A DNA stretch of 64,000 nt, taken from Quinella sp. 2Q5. Its GTDB lineage: Bacteria > Bacillota > Negativicutes > Selenomonadales > Selenomonadaceae. Positions 9,078 to 17,966 of this stretch are shown piece after piece. The notes under the pieces are model-generated. The model saw only the letters and a program-made list of their open reading frames with translations. It was not told the origin of the DNA and did no database searches. The position numbers and the translations under genes were made by a program. Where the stretch lies: NCBI GenBank assembly GCA_015206785.1, contig JADEZQ010000006.1:20307-84306 (forward strand), given 5' to 3'. Within the stretch, counting starts at the first letter, position 1. Each line of letters opens with the position of its first letter.

Positions 9078-10277
9078 TCAATAAGCCTGCGCGAGAATTT
9101 CAATCGGGTGAACTGGCTTGATGTCGGTGCCGTGATGAATCTGCATGCGGCACGTCCCGCAGTCGCAGATGACCTTGTCGAAGTCGTGTTGCTTGACGCG
9201 CTCGAAAAGTTTCGCGCCAATTTTCATGGAGATTTCGTACTTGTCCTTGCGGAAGCCGTAGTTGCCGGAGATGCCGCAACAACCCGCGTCAGCGAGATTG
9301 ACTTTTGCTCCGGCTTCTTCGAGTATGTCCTGCGCGGGCAAGCCGATAGCTTGCGACTTGAGATGACACGGCACGTGATACAGCAAGCGTTGATTGAGCG
9401 TCTTGAAGTTGTCGTTGAATTCGCCGTGCTCCTGCAACATTTCCAAAAACTCGAAGGCGTCGTAGACATTGGTCGCCGCCTCGTGAAATTTGTCGTCGCC
9501 GAAAAGTTCGTGATACTCCTCCTTGAGCATGAGCGAACAGCTTGTGCACGGCGTGACGACCGGAATACCCTGCCGCTTCCAATCCAAAATCCGAGCGACG
9601 TTGTTATCGGCGTGTTGATGAGCCTCGTCCAGGAAGCCGGTGACGACCAACGGTGAGCCGCAACATTTGAACCGGCGGTCAATCAAAACTTCGTAGCCGT
9701 TGGCGTTCATGACTTTGACGAAAGCATTGCCGACTTGCGGCTCGTTGTCGTTGATGAAACAGCCGGTGAACAGCACGACTTTTTTGGCAGAGGACGTTTG
9801 CTTGATTGAGCTGAACGCGTCTTTGAAAGGCGTCGCGGCGTAAGCGGGCATGTTGCGTTCGCCGGCGATGCCCAGCGCGCTGAAAACTCCGAGAGCCTTG
9901 CCGATACTCATGCCGAGATTGGAGAACGTCGCACCGAACGGAATTTTGCGGATCAAATTCGCCATGCGTTCGCCGTGAGCCAACATATCTTCGGAGCGCA
10001 GGTGCGGATGATTTTTGTAGTACTCGGCGCGTTGCAACATGTTGAGCGTCGAAACTGCCACGCCCGAAGGACAAGCGCGGTCGCAGCTTTTGCAGTTCGA
10101 ACAGTAGTTCAAACTCTCTTCGACGTCCTCCTGAGAAAAATGCATTCGACCATGCGCAGGACCGACAAGTTTGGGACCGCGGTAATCTTTAATCGCCGCC
10201 ATCACGGGACAGTTCGCCATGCACGACGTGCACGACAAACAGCGGTCGCCGGTGAAAATTGCTTTGGTGTCGCTCAT
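9078..10277 (-). CDS. glpC: Anaerobic glycerol-3-phosphate dehydrogenase, iron-sulfur subunit C
   Basis: 399 aa. Membrane-associated subunit that passes electrons from GlpAB towards quinones. Two N-terminal 4Fe-4S ferredoxin motifs are seen, CLSCTSCMANCPV (about 14-26) and CSNCKSCDRACPSG (about 58-71), followed by two CCG domains: FTGCFIND with CCGSP, and CHLKSQ with GCCGISGNYG. Overlaps the glpB stop by 4 bp (ATGA). Confidence 0.93.
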   Translation of the reverse strand: MSDTKAIFTGDRCLSCTSCMANCPVMAAIKDYRGPKLVGPAHGRMHFSQEDVEESLNYCSNCKSCDRACPSGVAVSTLNMLQRAEYYKNHPHLRSEDMLAHGERMANLIRKIPFGATFSNLGMSIGKALGVFSALGIAGERNMPAYAATPFKDAFSSIKQTSSAKKVVLFTGCFINDNEPQVGNAFVKVMNANGYEVLIDRRFKCCGSPLVVTGFLDEAHQHADNNVARILDWKRQGIPVVTPCTSCSLMLKEEYHELFGDDKFHEAATNVYDAFEFLEMLQEHGEFNDNFKTLNQRLLYHVPCHLKSQAIGLPAQDILEEAGAKVNLADAGCCGISGNYGFRKDKYEISMKIGAKLFERVKQHDFDKVICDCGTCRMQIHHGTDIKPVHPIEILAQAY

Positions 10278-11461
10278 AATGTCGCCCCCTTGTAAGCCGA
10301 AGCGATTGCGATGCCGCCCGCAGAACGCTCGAAAATTTTGTCGACGCCGCCGAGATTGTTGCCGACGACGTGAAGATTGTCGAACAGAACATTGCCGTCC
10401 GCGTCAATCGGATTGAGCCGCTCGTTCGTGAAAATGCCCGTCGTCGCAAAACCTTGCGGCTTGTCGCTGAAAAGTTGCGCGTTGCTCCAATTCTCCGCGC
10501 CCGTCGGGAAAAACACCGGCAAATCAAAAATCGGCTCGCGTGGATTATCGAAGTCGCGCATTGTGATTCCGCTGCTGTAAAAGCCGCCCGTCGCGAGGAT
10601 AATTTTTTTTGCGCGGAAGATTTTTTCGCGGACGACGTTCTCAACGACGACGCCCGTGACTTTGCGCCCTTCAACGACGCCGCGCACGACCTTGGTGTTC
10701 TCGAAAAACTTGACGCCCGAACTTTGCAGAAACTTCATGAACGCGCGTTGCAGTCTGATCCCCGGCGGCGAAGGCGGCAAGCAAGTTGTCTCGATGATTT
10801 GAGCTTTGATTTGCGTTTGAACGGTTGAGCGCGAAAAATTCCCCATCACACCAAAAATCGGCGGCAGGATAATCGCGTCGTCGGCAGTGGCGTTGAGCGT
10901 TTTGAGTTCATTGGCGAGCGGTTGTTCGTTGTCGGCGATGAGCTGGGCGGCGTCCATGCAGGTGATATCGCGCCCGCCGAGCAGGTGCAAATCAATTTTG
11001 GCGGTCTCGAAAGTTTTGTCGGGGAAAAATTTTTTGAGATTGTCGGCAAGCATCGGCGCATAGAAATCCTTCAGACCCGCGAGCTCCACGACGAAAATTT
11101 TCTTCTTGCCGGCAAGTTGAGAGGCGTCCATACTTTCCGGCACAAGCGCGGAATATTTGAGCGTGCCGACAGCGGTCACGACCGGAATTTTTTCGCCGAC
11201 GACGTAAGGCAAATTAGCCTGCGCAGTTATGTCGACCAAAAATTTCGCGGCGGCGTTGAGATTGCTCACGCCGATTTTTTTGTACGGGTGGTGAGCCGGC
11301 AAATTCTTGAGCGAGCCGAAATCAATCGTGCCGCTGGCCAACGGCAACGAGCCGGAGCCGTACGTCAGCACAGTGACGCTTTGCTTGCGAGAGGCCGCAA
11401 CTGCCGCCGCCATCAAGCCCGCGAGTCCGCCGCCGACAACGATCACATCGGAAATTTTCAT
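10274..11461 (-). CDS. glpB: Anaerobic glycerol-3-phosphate dehydrogenase subunit B
   Basis: 395 aa. FAD/FMN-type subunit of the GlpABC complex. Shows an N-terminal dinucleotide-binding GGGLAGLMAAAVA motif (about 11-23) and a C-terminal ILATGGFYSSGI region typical of GlpB. Start overlaps the glpA stop and its stop overlaps the glpC start, so the three subunits are translationally coupled in the same A-B-C order as in enterobacteria. Confidence 0.9.
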   Translation of the reverse strand: MKISDVIVVGGGLAGLMAAAVAASRKQSVTVLTYGSGSLPLASGTIDFGSLKNLPAHHPYKKIGVSNLNAAAKFLVDITAQANLPYVVGEKIPVVTAVGTLKYSALVPESMDASQLAGKKKIFVVELAGLKDFYAPMLADNLKKFFPDKTFETAKIDLHLLGGRDITCMDAAQLIADNEQPLANELKTLNATADDAIILPPIFGVMGNFSRSTVQTQIKAQIIETTCLPPSPPGIRLQRAFMKFLQSSGVKFFENTKVVRGVVEGRKVTGVVVENVVREKIFRAKKIILATGGFYSSGITMRDFDNPREPIFDLPVFFPTGAENWSNAQLFSDKPQGFATTGIFTNERLNPIDADGNVLFDNLHVVGNNLGGVDKIFERSAGGIAIASAYKGATL

Positions 11462-13071
11462 CGCGCATCGCCTCCCGTCACGTTCATGGACAGCTCATAA
11501 ATCGAACGCGTCATTTCCGTTTCACGCAGCGTCCGTCCCAGAAGTACGGGACGAATACCTTTCCAACGTCCTTGCAGAAATTCTTTCATGCGTGCCAAAG
11601 AATCTTTTGCGGAAGGTTCGGTGCCCAGCTCCGCGAAGAGAGCCGCCGCTCTCAACGCGCAGAAATTTCCTTGGCAGGTGCCCATGCCGATACGAGTTCT
11701 GCGTCTGACGTCGTTGACGATAAAGCTGGTGTCGTCCTTGCAAATTTCCTCGACCTCTGCGCGGGTGACGTTTTCGCATTCGCAAACAAGTTCGCGGCTT
11801 TCGGGGTCAGCTTCCAGACGTTCGACAACTTTTTTGAAACGGTCGACGCCTAAACGAGTTGCCGCAAGGTTCGTACCATAAGACGGGAAAAATTTTCTTG
11901 CGCGGTCTTTGTCGGCTTGCGAAACTTCTTCGACGAGCGGCTCATCAGCAGTCCGGCAAGGTGTATTGTTGCCGAGCTTGGCGCAGATTTGGTCGCACAT
12001 CTTCTCCGCCATCAGCCGATACGTCGTGAACTTGCCGCCGACGATTGTGAACAGACCTTTGAGCCCGTCTTGCTCATGGTCGACGATTGCGAAGCCGCGA
12101 GACGCTGAACGCCCAACTGCACCGCCGGGCGGAATGTAAAGCGGTCTTGAGCCGGCGAACGTCCGCAGAATTCTAAAGTCGCGCAAGTCCTCAAATGTCT
12201 GTTCGCCGATTTTAATCAGGCTTTCGACTTCGGCGCGGGAAGTTGAAGTGTCTTCGGGGTCGGGCACACTCATTGACGACGTGCCGAGGATTGTGATCGA
12301 GCCGTGCGGAACAAAAATATCGCCGTCGGAAGACTTGTGCAACCGATTGACGACATGATTGACAATGCGCTGATTAAACGCAATTAAAGTTCCCTTGTCG
12401 GGTTGAACGCCGATTTCGACGCCCGCGAGTTTGCCGACGAAGCCGGCCCAGCCGCCCGCCGCGTTGACCGCGATGTCACAGCCGATTTCGTACTCTTCGC
12501 CGGTGAATTGGTTGCGAACTTTGACGCCGCGCAGTTCGCCGTTGACGGTATCGAAGCCGATAACTTCTGTGTAAGTCTTGAGCTGACCGCCGTAACGTTT
12601 CGACGAATCAATAAGTTGCCAAGCCATTCGGAAGCCGTCAACCGCCGCGTCGGGCACAAGATACGCGCTCTTGACGTGTTTGCGGGAAAGTCGCGGCTCC
12701 AGCCTGAAAGCCTCGTCCAAAGTTATCGGCGTCGCCTCAATGCCGCTGTCAGCGCAACCTTTGACCCAAAGCTCCTCGTAAGCGGGGTCGTCAATGTCCA
12801 GGCGCGTGAACATTCCGCCGCAAGGTTCGACGCACGACTTGCCGATTTTGCGCATGATTTGGTTTTCGATGATGCATTCTTTGGCGGCCTCTTGATCTTT
12901 GACGGCATAACGTCCACCGCTGTGTAGCAGCCCGTGATAGCGGGAGCTTGCGCCGTTGACCAAATCGTTTTTCTCGACGAGCAGAGCCTTCACGCCGCGC
13001 ATGGACAAATCGCGCAGGATTCCAAGTCCGGTAGCTCCGCCGCCGATGACAACGACCGTAGTTTTCTCCAT
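11458..13071 (-). CDS. glpA: Anaerobic glycerol-3-phosphate dehydrogenase subunit A
   Basis: 537 aa catalytic flavoprotein that oxidises glycerol-3-phosphate to dihydroxyacetone phosphate. FAD-binding VVVIGGGATGLGILRDL at residues 5-21, DAO-family SSRYHGLLHSGGRYAV, and a C-terminal BFD-like [2Fe-2S] domain with CECENV and CQGNFC cysteines. The ATG at 13071 is chosen over one 45 bp upstream because AAGGGTGA precedes it and the FAD motif then starts at the usual place. Driven by the promoter at 13115-13143. Confidence 0.94.
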   Translation of the reverse strand: MEKTTVVVIGGGATGLGILRDLSMRGVKALLVEKNDLVNGASSRYHGLLHSGGRYAVKDQEAAKECIIENQIMRKIGKSCVEPCGGMFTRLDIDDPAYEELWVKGCADSGIEATPITLDEAFRLEPRLSRKHVKSAYLVPDAAVDGFRMAWQLIDSSKRYGGQLKTYTEVIGFDTVNGELRGVKVRNQFTGEEYEIGCDIAVNAAGGWAGFVGKLAGVEIGVQPDKGTLIAFNQRIVNHVVNRLHKSSDGDIFVPHGSITILGTSSMSVPDPEDTSTSRAEVESLIKIGEQTFEDLRDFRILRTFAGSRPLYIPPGGAVGRSASRGFAIVDHEQDGLKGLFTIVGGKFTTYRLMAEKMCDQICAKLGNNTPCRTADEPLVEEVSQADKDRARKFFPSYGTNLAATRLGVDRFKKVVERLEADPESRELVCECENVTRAEVEEICKDDTSFIVNDVRRRTRIGMGTCQGNFCALRAAALFAELGTEPSAKDSLARMKEFLQGRWKGIRPVLLGRTLRETEMTRSIYELSMNVTGGDAR

Positions 13072-13114
13072 ACTGCTCACCCTTCGTTGAAATTCTCCTG
13101 AAAACATTTCGGTC

Positions 13115-13143
13115 ATTCTATATCACATTTGTTTGCGGGTCAA
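13115..13143 (-). promoter_or_regulatory. Sigma-70-type promoter of the glpABCKF operon
   Basis: On the minus strand TTGACC (13138-13143) and TAGAAT (13115-13120) are spaced 17 bp apart, 44 bp before the glpA ATG. No obvious operator palindrome was found; control by a GlpR- or GlpP-like factor cannot be judged from here. Confidence 0.78.
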
Positions 13144-13166
13144 TGGCGTGTGAAAGTTTTCCATCA

Positions 13167-13196
13167 TAAAAAAAAATCCCCGCCGCCGCGAGGATT
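13167..13196 (-). terminator. Intrinsic terminator after the small membrane-protein genes
   Basis: On the minus strand AATCC pairs with GGATT around a GC-rich inner stem and ends in nine T. It lies 8 bp past the stop of the gene at 13204-13557 and insulates the glp promoter. Confidence 0.7.
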
Positions 13197-13203
13197 TTTC
13201 GTG

Positions 13204-13557
13204 CTATTTGAACAGCCGCCTGGAAATCATTTCGCCTATGCACCAGCCGACGATTGCCGCAATCAGCCCCTTCCAGCCGTGGTAGTAAACGCACGTCGCC
13301 GCGACGGGCAAGCAGATTACCGCCTGGCAGAGCAGCCGCAGTTGGAAGTGCGTCAGCCGCCGCAGAAATTTTATGACGCGACGTTTGCTCTCCTTCCAAT
13401 TGTACAGGACGCTGCCGAGCCACCAGCCGAATAGCCAGCCGACAACCGAGCCGACGAAGCCACGTACGCCGTTGAAGTAGAAGCCGCAGACGCCGAACGG
13501 AATAAAGCACAGGACGATCCATTGCGTCTTAGTCAGTTTGCGGAAGAATTTTTTCAT
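13204..13557 (-). CDS. Small integral membrane protein of unknown function
   Basis: 117 aa and basic, with about three or four hydrophobic segments (about 11-30, 33-52, 75-92, 95-110) and repeated GW motifs (GWLFGWWLG, GWKGLIAAIVGW) that suggest an internal duplication. No family recognised. ATG with GAGGTG upstream; 9 bp after the small membrane gene 13567-13752, hence co-transcribed. Confidence 0.65.
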   Translation of the reverse strand: MKKFFRKLTKTQWIVLCFIPFGVCGFYFNGVRGFVGSVVGWLFGWWLGSVLYNWKESKRRVIKFLRRLTHFQLRLLCQAVICLPVAATCVYYHGWKGLIAAIVGWCIGEMISRRLFK

Positions 13558-13566
13558 GGCGACACC

Positions 13567-13752
13567 TCATCTCAAGTTGCGGGTCTTGCGGTTGCGGTCG
13601 CGATAGATTATCAGCAGAGACCAGAACGTCACGCCCATCACAAAGCCCGTGAACAGGTCGAGCCAGCTTTTGACTTTGCCGAAGCCGAAGATCAGAATGA
13701 CCATAATGAGCAGATAGATGATGCTCCAGATTACGAAAAACTTTTTGCTCAT
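13567..13752 (-). CDS. Very small membrane protein of unknown function
   Basis: 61 aa with two hydrophobic stretches (about 5-22 and 32-50) and a basic C-terminus. The ATG at 13752 is preceded by AAGGGGG; a longer reading frame starting at 13830 would run through the neighbouring promoter and is less likely. Paired with the downstream 117-aa membrane protein. Confidence 0.6.
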   Translation of the reverse strand: MSKKFFVIWSIIYLLIMVILIFGFGKVKSWLDLFTGFVMGVTFWSLLIIYRDRNRKTRNLR

Positions 13753-13808
13753 GACGAATCCCCCCTTGCGAATTGTAACATATCGCGCGTTTTCGGTCGA
13801 CAAATTTT

Positions 13809-13837
13809 TTGACAAGCATGCAGCGGGCAAATATAAT
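13809..13837 (+). promoter_or_regulatory. Consensus promoter for the first amino-acid-binding lipoprotein
   Basis: TTGACA at 13809-13814 and TATAAT at 13832-13837, spacer exactly 17 bp. A perfect match to both boxes, so the first three binding-protein genes are probably strongly expressed. Confidence 0.88.
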
Positions 13838-13884
13838 GCAATTTAGACTTCGGACGAATCTTCGGTACTTGGGAGGTTTTGCGC

Positions 13885-14688
13885 ATGAGGAAGATTTTTC
13901 TGCCGCTACTGTTGGCGATTGCGTTGTTGACGGGTTGCGGCGCGGACAATGACTCCGAAAACGTCAACAGCATGAAACAAACGCATACACTGGTTGTCGG
14001 GCTGGACGACCATTATGCGCCGATGGGCTTTCGCAACGACAAGGGCGAGCTTGTCGGCTTTGATGTCGACTTGGCGAAAGAAGTAGGCAAACGTCTGGGC
14101 ATAGTCTTCGAGTTCAAGCCGATTGACTGGGACAAGAAGCGCGAAGAGCTTGAGAGCGGCAACGTCGATATCATCTGGAACGGCACGGACGTCACCGAAG
14201 AGCGCAAGGAGTACATGACCTTCAGCAAGCCCTACATGGACAACCGCCAGATTCTCCTGGTCAAGCGCGGCAACATCGACCGCATTCGCACCGTCGGCGA
14301 CCTTGAGGGCAGAGTTGTCGGCACGCAGGCGGGCTCATCGTCCGAAAACTACGTCAACGCCACGCCGAGCTTGAAGAACACCTTCGCCGCGTTCAAGACC
14401 TATCGCAACTTCGTTGATGCCTTCAAGGAGCTGGACAACGGCGACGTGGACGTGCTCATCTGCGACGAAATTCTTGCCCGCTACGAGATGAGTACCATTC
14501 CGCCGAGATTTTACATCGTCGAGGCGACCGTTGGACCCGTCACTGAAATCGCCATCGGCTTCCGCAAGAACGACACCGAGCTTCGCGACCAAGTCCAAAA
14601 AGTTTTTGACGAGATGATTGCCGACGGCACCGCGGGAAAAATTTCCGAGCATTGGTTCCAAGCCGATTTGATTAAACGCAGACGATAA
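13885..14688 (+). CDS. Amino-acid ABC transporter substrate-binding lipoprotein (paralogue 1)
   Basis: 267 aa. SBP_bac_3 family, which captures polar amino acids at the membrane surface. Lipobox LLTGC near residue 18, then the family pattern LVVGLDDHYAPMGF, LVGFDVDLAKEVGKRLG, VDIIWNGTD, GRVVGTQAGSSSENY and a C-terminal EHWFQADLI. Four homologues lie head-to-tail from here to 17237. Start at ATG 13885 behind GGGAGG; a TTG two codons earlier is possible. Confidence 0.9.
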   Translation: MRKIFLPLLLAIALLTGCGADNDSENVNSMKQTHTLVVGLDDHYAPMGFRNDKGELVGFDVDLAKEVGKRLGIVFEFKPIDWDKKREELESGNVDIIWNGTDVTEERKEYMTFSKPYMDNRQILLVKRGNIDRIRTVGDLEGRVVGTQAGSSSENYVNATPSLKNTFAAFKTYRNFVDAFKELDNGDVDVLICDEILARYEMSTIPPRFYIVEATVGPVTEIAIGFRKNDTELRDQVQKVFDEMIADGTAGKISEHWFQADLIKRRR

Positions 14689-14710
14689 TTCACCAGGGGA
14701 GATCTTTACG

Positions 14711-15484
14711 TTGAAGAAAATTTTTTTGCTGTTGATGATTGCTCTGTTCGTGACGGGTTGCGTGGCTTCGGGCAAGACACCGAAACTCGTGGTGGGTGTG
14801 GACGACGAATTTGCACCAATGGCGTTCCGTGACGAACAAGGCAAGCTTGTCGGCTTTGATATCGACCTTGCCAAGGAGGTTGCGCGGCGTATGGGCGTCG
14901 ATATCGAATTCAAACCGATCCTTTGGGACAACAAGCGCGAGGAAATCACAAGCGGCAATGTCGATATCATCTGGAACGGTCTGGATATCACCGACGAAAG
15001 CAGGGATTACATGATCTTCAGCAAGCCCTACATGGACAACCGCCAAATTCTCCTGGTCAAGCACGGCAACCCGTTGGGCATTCATTCCGACAGCGAGATT
15101 GCCGGCAAAGTCGTCGGCACGCAAGCGGGTTCCAATTCCGCCGAATACATCAACGCCACGCCGAGCTTGAAAGACTCCTTCGCGGGTTTCAAGACCTATC
15201 GCAGTGTCAAGACCGCCTTCGAGGATTTGAGCCTCGGCGGCGTGGACGTTCTTATTGTCGACGAGATTGCCGCCCGCTACGAAATTGCCGCGCACCCCGG
15301 AAAGTTCGAGGCAGTGGAGGCGACGATTGGTCCCGTCACGAAAATTGGCATCGGCTTCCGCAAGGACGACACCGAGCTTCGCGACCGCGTCCAAAAAGTT
15401 TTCGATGACATGGTTGAGGACGGCACCGCCAAGAAAATTTCCGAGCATTGGTTCCAAGCCGACCTCATCAAACTCAAACGCTGA
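14711..15484 (+). CDS. Amino-acid ABC transporter substrate-binding lipoprotein (paralogue 2)
   Basis: 257 aa, same family as its neighbours, with lipobox FVTGC near residue 16 and the shared blocks PMAFRDEQGKLVGFDIDLAKE, VDIIWNGLDITDE, KPYMDNRQILLVKHG and EHWFQADLI. TTG start behind AGGGGAGAT, 22 bp after paralogue 1, so it shares its transcript. Ligand-contact positions vary between the copies (APMAF here, PPMGF in copies 3 and 4), compatible with different ligands. Confidence 0.9.
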   Translation: MKKIFLLLMIALFVTGCVASGKTPKLVVGVDDEFAPMAFRDEQGKLVGFDIDLAKEVARRMGVDIEFKPILWDNKREEITSGNVDIIWNGLDITDESRDYMIFSKPYMDNRQILLVKHGNPLGIHSDSEIAGKVVGTQAGSNSAEYINATPSLKDSFAGFKTYRSVKTAFEDLSLGGVDVLIVDEIAARYEIAAHPGKFEAVEATIGPVTKIGIGFRKDDTELRDRVQKVFDDMVEDGTAKKISEHWFQADLIKLKR

Positions 15485-15523
15485 CCCATTCCAAAAAATT
15501 TTGCTGAAAGGAGTTTTTCTGTC

Positions 15524-16309
15524 GTGAAGAAAATTTTTATGTCGATGTTAATGATGTTGCTGTTCGCGCTGTTTATGACGGGCTGCGGCAACGATTCAAG
15601 CAAGAAGATTGTAGTCGGGCTGGACGACCAATTCCCGCCGATGGGTTTCCGCGACGAGCAGGGCAACCTTGTCGGCTTCGACGTCGACCTTGCCAAGGAA
15701 GCCGCCAAACGCATGAATGTCGACATTGAATTCAAGCCCATTGACTGGGACAAGAAGCGCGAAGAACTCACCGGCGGCAATATCGATATCATCTGGAACG
15801 GGCTGGACATCACCGAAGAGCGCAAAGAGTACATGATCTTCACCAAGCCCTACATGCAGGACCGCCAAATTCTTCTGGTCAAGCACGACGACGATCAGCA
15901 AATCCATTCCGAAGGCGACCTTGAAGGCAAAGTTGTCGGCATGCAATCGGGCTCCACTGCGGAAAATTATTTCAACAACAACAAAGACCTCAAGAGCAAC
16001 CTTGCGGGCGTCAAGCTCTATGAAAAACTCGACAGCGGGCTCGACGCTCTCAAGGGCGGCGAAGTCGACGTCTTCATCTGCGACGAAATGATCGCCCGCT
16101 ACGAAGTCAAGACCAATCCCGACCGGTTCGACATAATCGACGTGACGACGGGCTTCCTGACCGAAATGGCTGTTGGCTTCCGCAAGGACGACACCGAGCT
16201 TCGCGACCGTGTCCAAGAAGTTTTCGACGATATGGTTGAGGACGGCACTGCCAAAAAAATTTCCGAGCAGTGGTTCCAAGCCGACCTCATCAAGTACGTT
16301 CACAAATGA
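15524..16309 (+). CDS. Amino-acid ABC transporter substrate-binding lipoprotein (paralogue 3)
   Basis: 261 aa. Lipobox FMTGC near residue 20, then IVVGLDDQFPPMGF, NLVGFDVDLAKEAAKRM, DIIWNGLDITEERKEYM and EQWFQADLI. GTG start behind GAAAGGAG. Its middle part (MQSGSTAENYFNNNKDL) differs most from the other copies, which have TQAGS there. Last gene before a new promoter at 16351. Confidence 0.9.
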   Translation: MKKIFMSMLMMLLFALFMTGCGNDSSKKIVVGLDDQFPPMGFRDEQGNLVGFDVDLAKEAAKRMNVDIEFKPIDWDKKREELTGGNIDIIWNGLDITEERKEYMIFTKPYMQDRQILLVKHDDDQQIHSEGDLEGKVVGMQSGSTAENYFNNNKDLKSNLAGVKLYEKLDSGLDALKGGEVDVFICDEMIARYEVKTNPDRFDIIDVTTGFLTEMAVGFRKDDTELRDRVQEVFDDMVEDGTAKKISEQWFQADLIKYVHK

Positions 16310-16350
16310 TGCACGATTCTTCAGCCCGTTTTCAAAATTTCAAACCGCGC

Positions 16351-16379
16351 TTGCAATGCCGTTGTCGGTAAAGTATAAT
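16351..16379 (+). promoter_or_regulatory. Promoter for the fourth binding-protein gene and the permease
   Basis: TTGCAA at 16351-16356 and TATAAT at 16374-16379 with a 17-bp spacer, 45 bp before the ATG. The cluster therefore has two promoters, letting paralogue 4 and the permease be expressed apart from paralogues 1-3. Confidence 0.8.
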
Positions 16380-16424
16380 GCAACGCGGTTTATTTCATTT
16401 TCAGCGAAAGGAAGTTTTTGGCGT

Positions 16425-17237
16425 ATGAGAAAGATTTTTGTGGCAGCGTTGCTTCTGGTGACGATGTTGTTGACGGCGTGTGGCGGCGGCGATAAACCCG
16501 CCTCTAATGACAAGCCCGCACCTTCCGCCGACGTCAAGAAGATCGTTATCGGTTTGGACGACGAATATCCGCCGATGGGCTTCAAGAACGAGAAGAATGA
16601 AATCGTCGGCTTCGACGTTGACCTTGCCAAAGAGGCCGCCAAACGTCTCGGCACCGACGTCGAATTCAAAGCCATTGACTGGAGTTCCAAGGAGGCTGAG
16701 CTCAAATCGGGACGCATTGATATCATCTGGAACGGTCTGGACATCACCGACGAACGCAAGGAAAACATGCTCTTCAGCGATCCCTACATGGACAACCGCC
16801 AAATCGTCTTCGTCAAGGCGGGCAACGACCAGGGCATCAAAGCAGAGGCTGACCTGGCAGGCAAGAAAGTCGGCACGCAAGCCGGCTCCACCGCCGAAAC
16901 CTACATCGACAGCAAAGCCGACCTCAAAGGCAGCTTCGCCGAATTCAAAACCTATGGCGATTACGTTGCCGCCTTCATGGATCTGGAGAACGGCAGGATT
17001 GATGCGCTGGTCTGCGACGAAATTGTCGGGCGCAACGCAATGAGCAAGCAGGAAGGAAAATTCAACGCCCTTGATGTCACTGTCGGTCCCGTGAGCGAAT
17101 TTGGTATTGCCTTCCGCAAAGACGACACCGAGCTGCGCAACAAAGTTCAGGGTGTCTTCGACGAGATGGTCAAGGACGGAACCGCCGGAAAAATTTCCGA
17201 GCAGTGGTTCGGTGCCGACCTCATCAAACGCAAATAA
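16425..17237 (+). CDS. Amino-acid ABC transporter substrate-binding lipoprotein (paralogue 4)
   Basis: 270 aa. Lipobox LLTAC near residue 19 followed by a short Gly/Pro/Ser linker, then IVIGLDDEYPPMGF, IVGFDVDLAKEAAKRLG, DIIWNGLDITDERKENM, GTQAGSTAETY and EQWFGADLI. ATG behind GAAAGGAAG. Closest of the four to the permease gene (63 bp) and under the same promoter, so the most likely dedicated partner of that permease. Confidence 0.9.
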   Translation: MRKIFVAALLLVTMLLTACGGGDKPASNDKPAPSADVKKIVIGLDDEYPPMGFKNEKNEIVGFDVDLAKEAAKRLGTDVEFKAIDWSSKEAELKSGRIDIIWNGLDITDERKENMLFSDPYMDNRQIVFVKAGNDQGIKAEADLAGKKVGTQAGSTAETYIDSKADLKGSFAEFKTYGDYVAAFMDLENGRIDALVCDEIVGRNAMSKQEGKFNALDVTVGPVSEFGIAFRKDDTELRNKVQGVFDEMVKDGTAGKISEQWFGADLIKRK

Positions 17238-17300
17238 TCGACGGTTAACATCTCGACAGTGACCGCCGTCAAACGCGACGGGAGTTAGGGAATACCTGTT

Positions 17301-17945
17301 ATGGAAAAATTTTTCGATATGGCGTTGCTCATTCTGGAGGGCGCCGAAGTCACGTTGGAAATTTTCTTCGTGACTTTAATTTTGAGCCTGCCCATAGGTG
17401 CGCTGGCGGCCTTGGGCAGAATTTCAAGCTTCGCGCCGATTCGCTGGCTGATGGAATTTTACGTGTGGATCATGCGCGGCACGCCGCTGATGTTGCAACT
17501 GTTGTTCGTGTACTTCGCCTTGCCTATGGTTGGGATCATGTTGCCCGACGTGGCGGCGGCACTTCTGGCGTTCACGCTCAACTACGCGGCGTACTTCGCA
17601 GAAATTTTCCGCGCGGGCATTCAGGCAATCCCCCGCGGTCAATACGAAGCGGCTAAGGCTCTCGGGCTCAAGCATTGGCAGATGATGCGCTACATAATCT
17701 TCCCGCAAGTGCTGCGCGTCGTGTTGCCGCCGATATCCAACGAGACCATCAACCTCGTCAAGGACACGTCGCTGATTTACATCCTCGCGATGAACGACCT
17801 GCTGCGCGTCGCCCGAACGATTGTCCAGCGCGAATTCGACATGACGCCGTTCGTCATAGCCGGCGCGTTCTATCTGGTGATGACCGCGCTGTTGACGTGG
17901 CTGTTCAAGAAGCTCGAACAACGTTACGGCTCATACGAAACTTGA
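17301..17945 (+). CDS. Amino-acid ABC transporter permease
   Basis: 214 aa, HisM/GlnP family (HEQRO-type), full length. Hydrophobic helices at about 15-40, 55-85, 90-110 and 185-205; a coupling motif EAAKALGLKHWQMMRYIIFPQ (about 114-134) for contact with the ATPase, and SLIYILAMNDL. Neither an ATPase gene nor a second permease is adjacent, so it must use an ATP-binding subunit encoded elsewhere and probably forms a homodimer. Confidence 0.92.
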   Translation: MEKFFDMALLILEGAEVTLEIFFVTLILSLPIGALAALGRISSFAPIRWLMEFYVWIMRGTPLMLQLLFVYFALPMVGIMLPDVAAALLAFTLNYAAYFAEIFRAGIQAIPRGQYEAAKALGLKHWQMMRYIIFPQVLRVVLPPISNETINLVKDTSLIYILAMNDLLRVARTIVQREFDMTPFVIAGAFYLVMTALLTWLFKKLEQRYGSYET

Positions 17946-17966
17946 ATCAACAGAGGAGGCTTTGAG

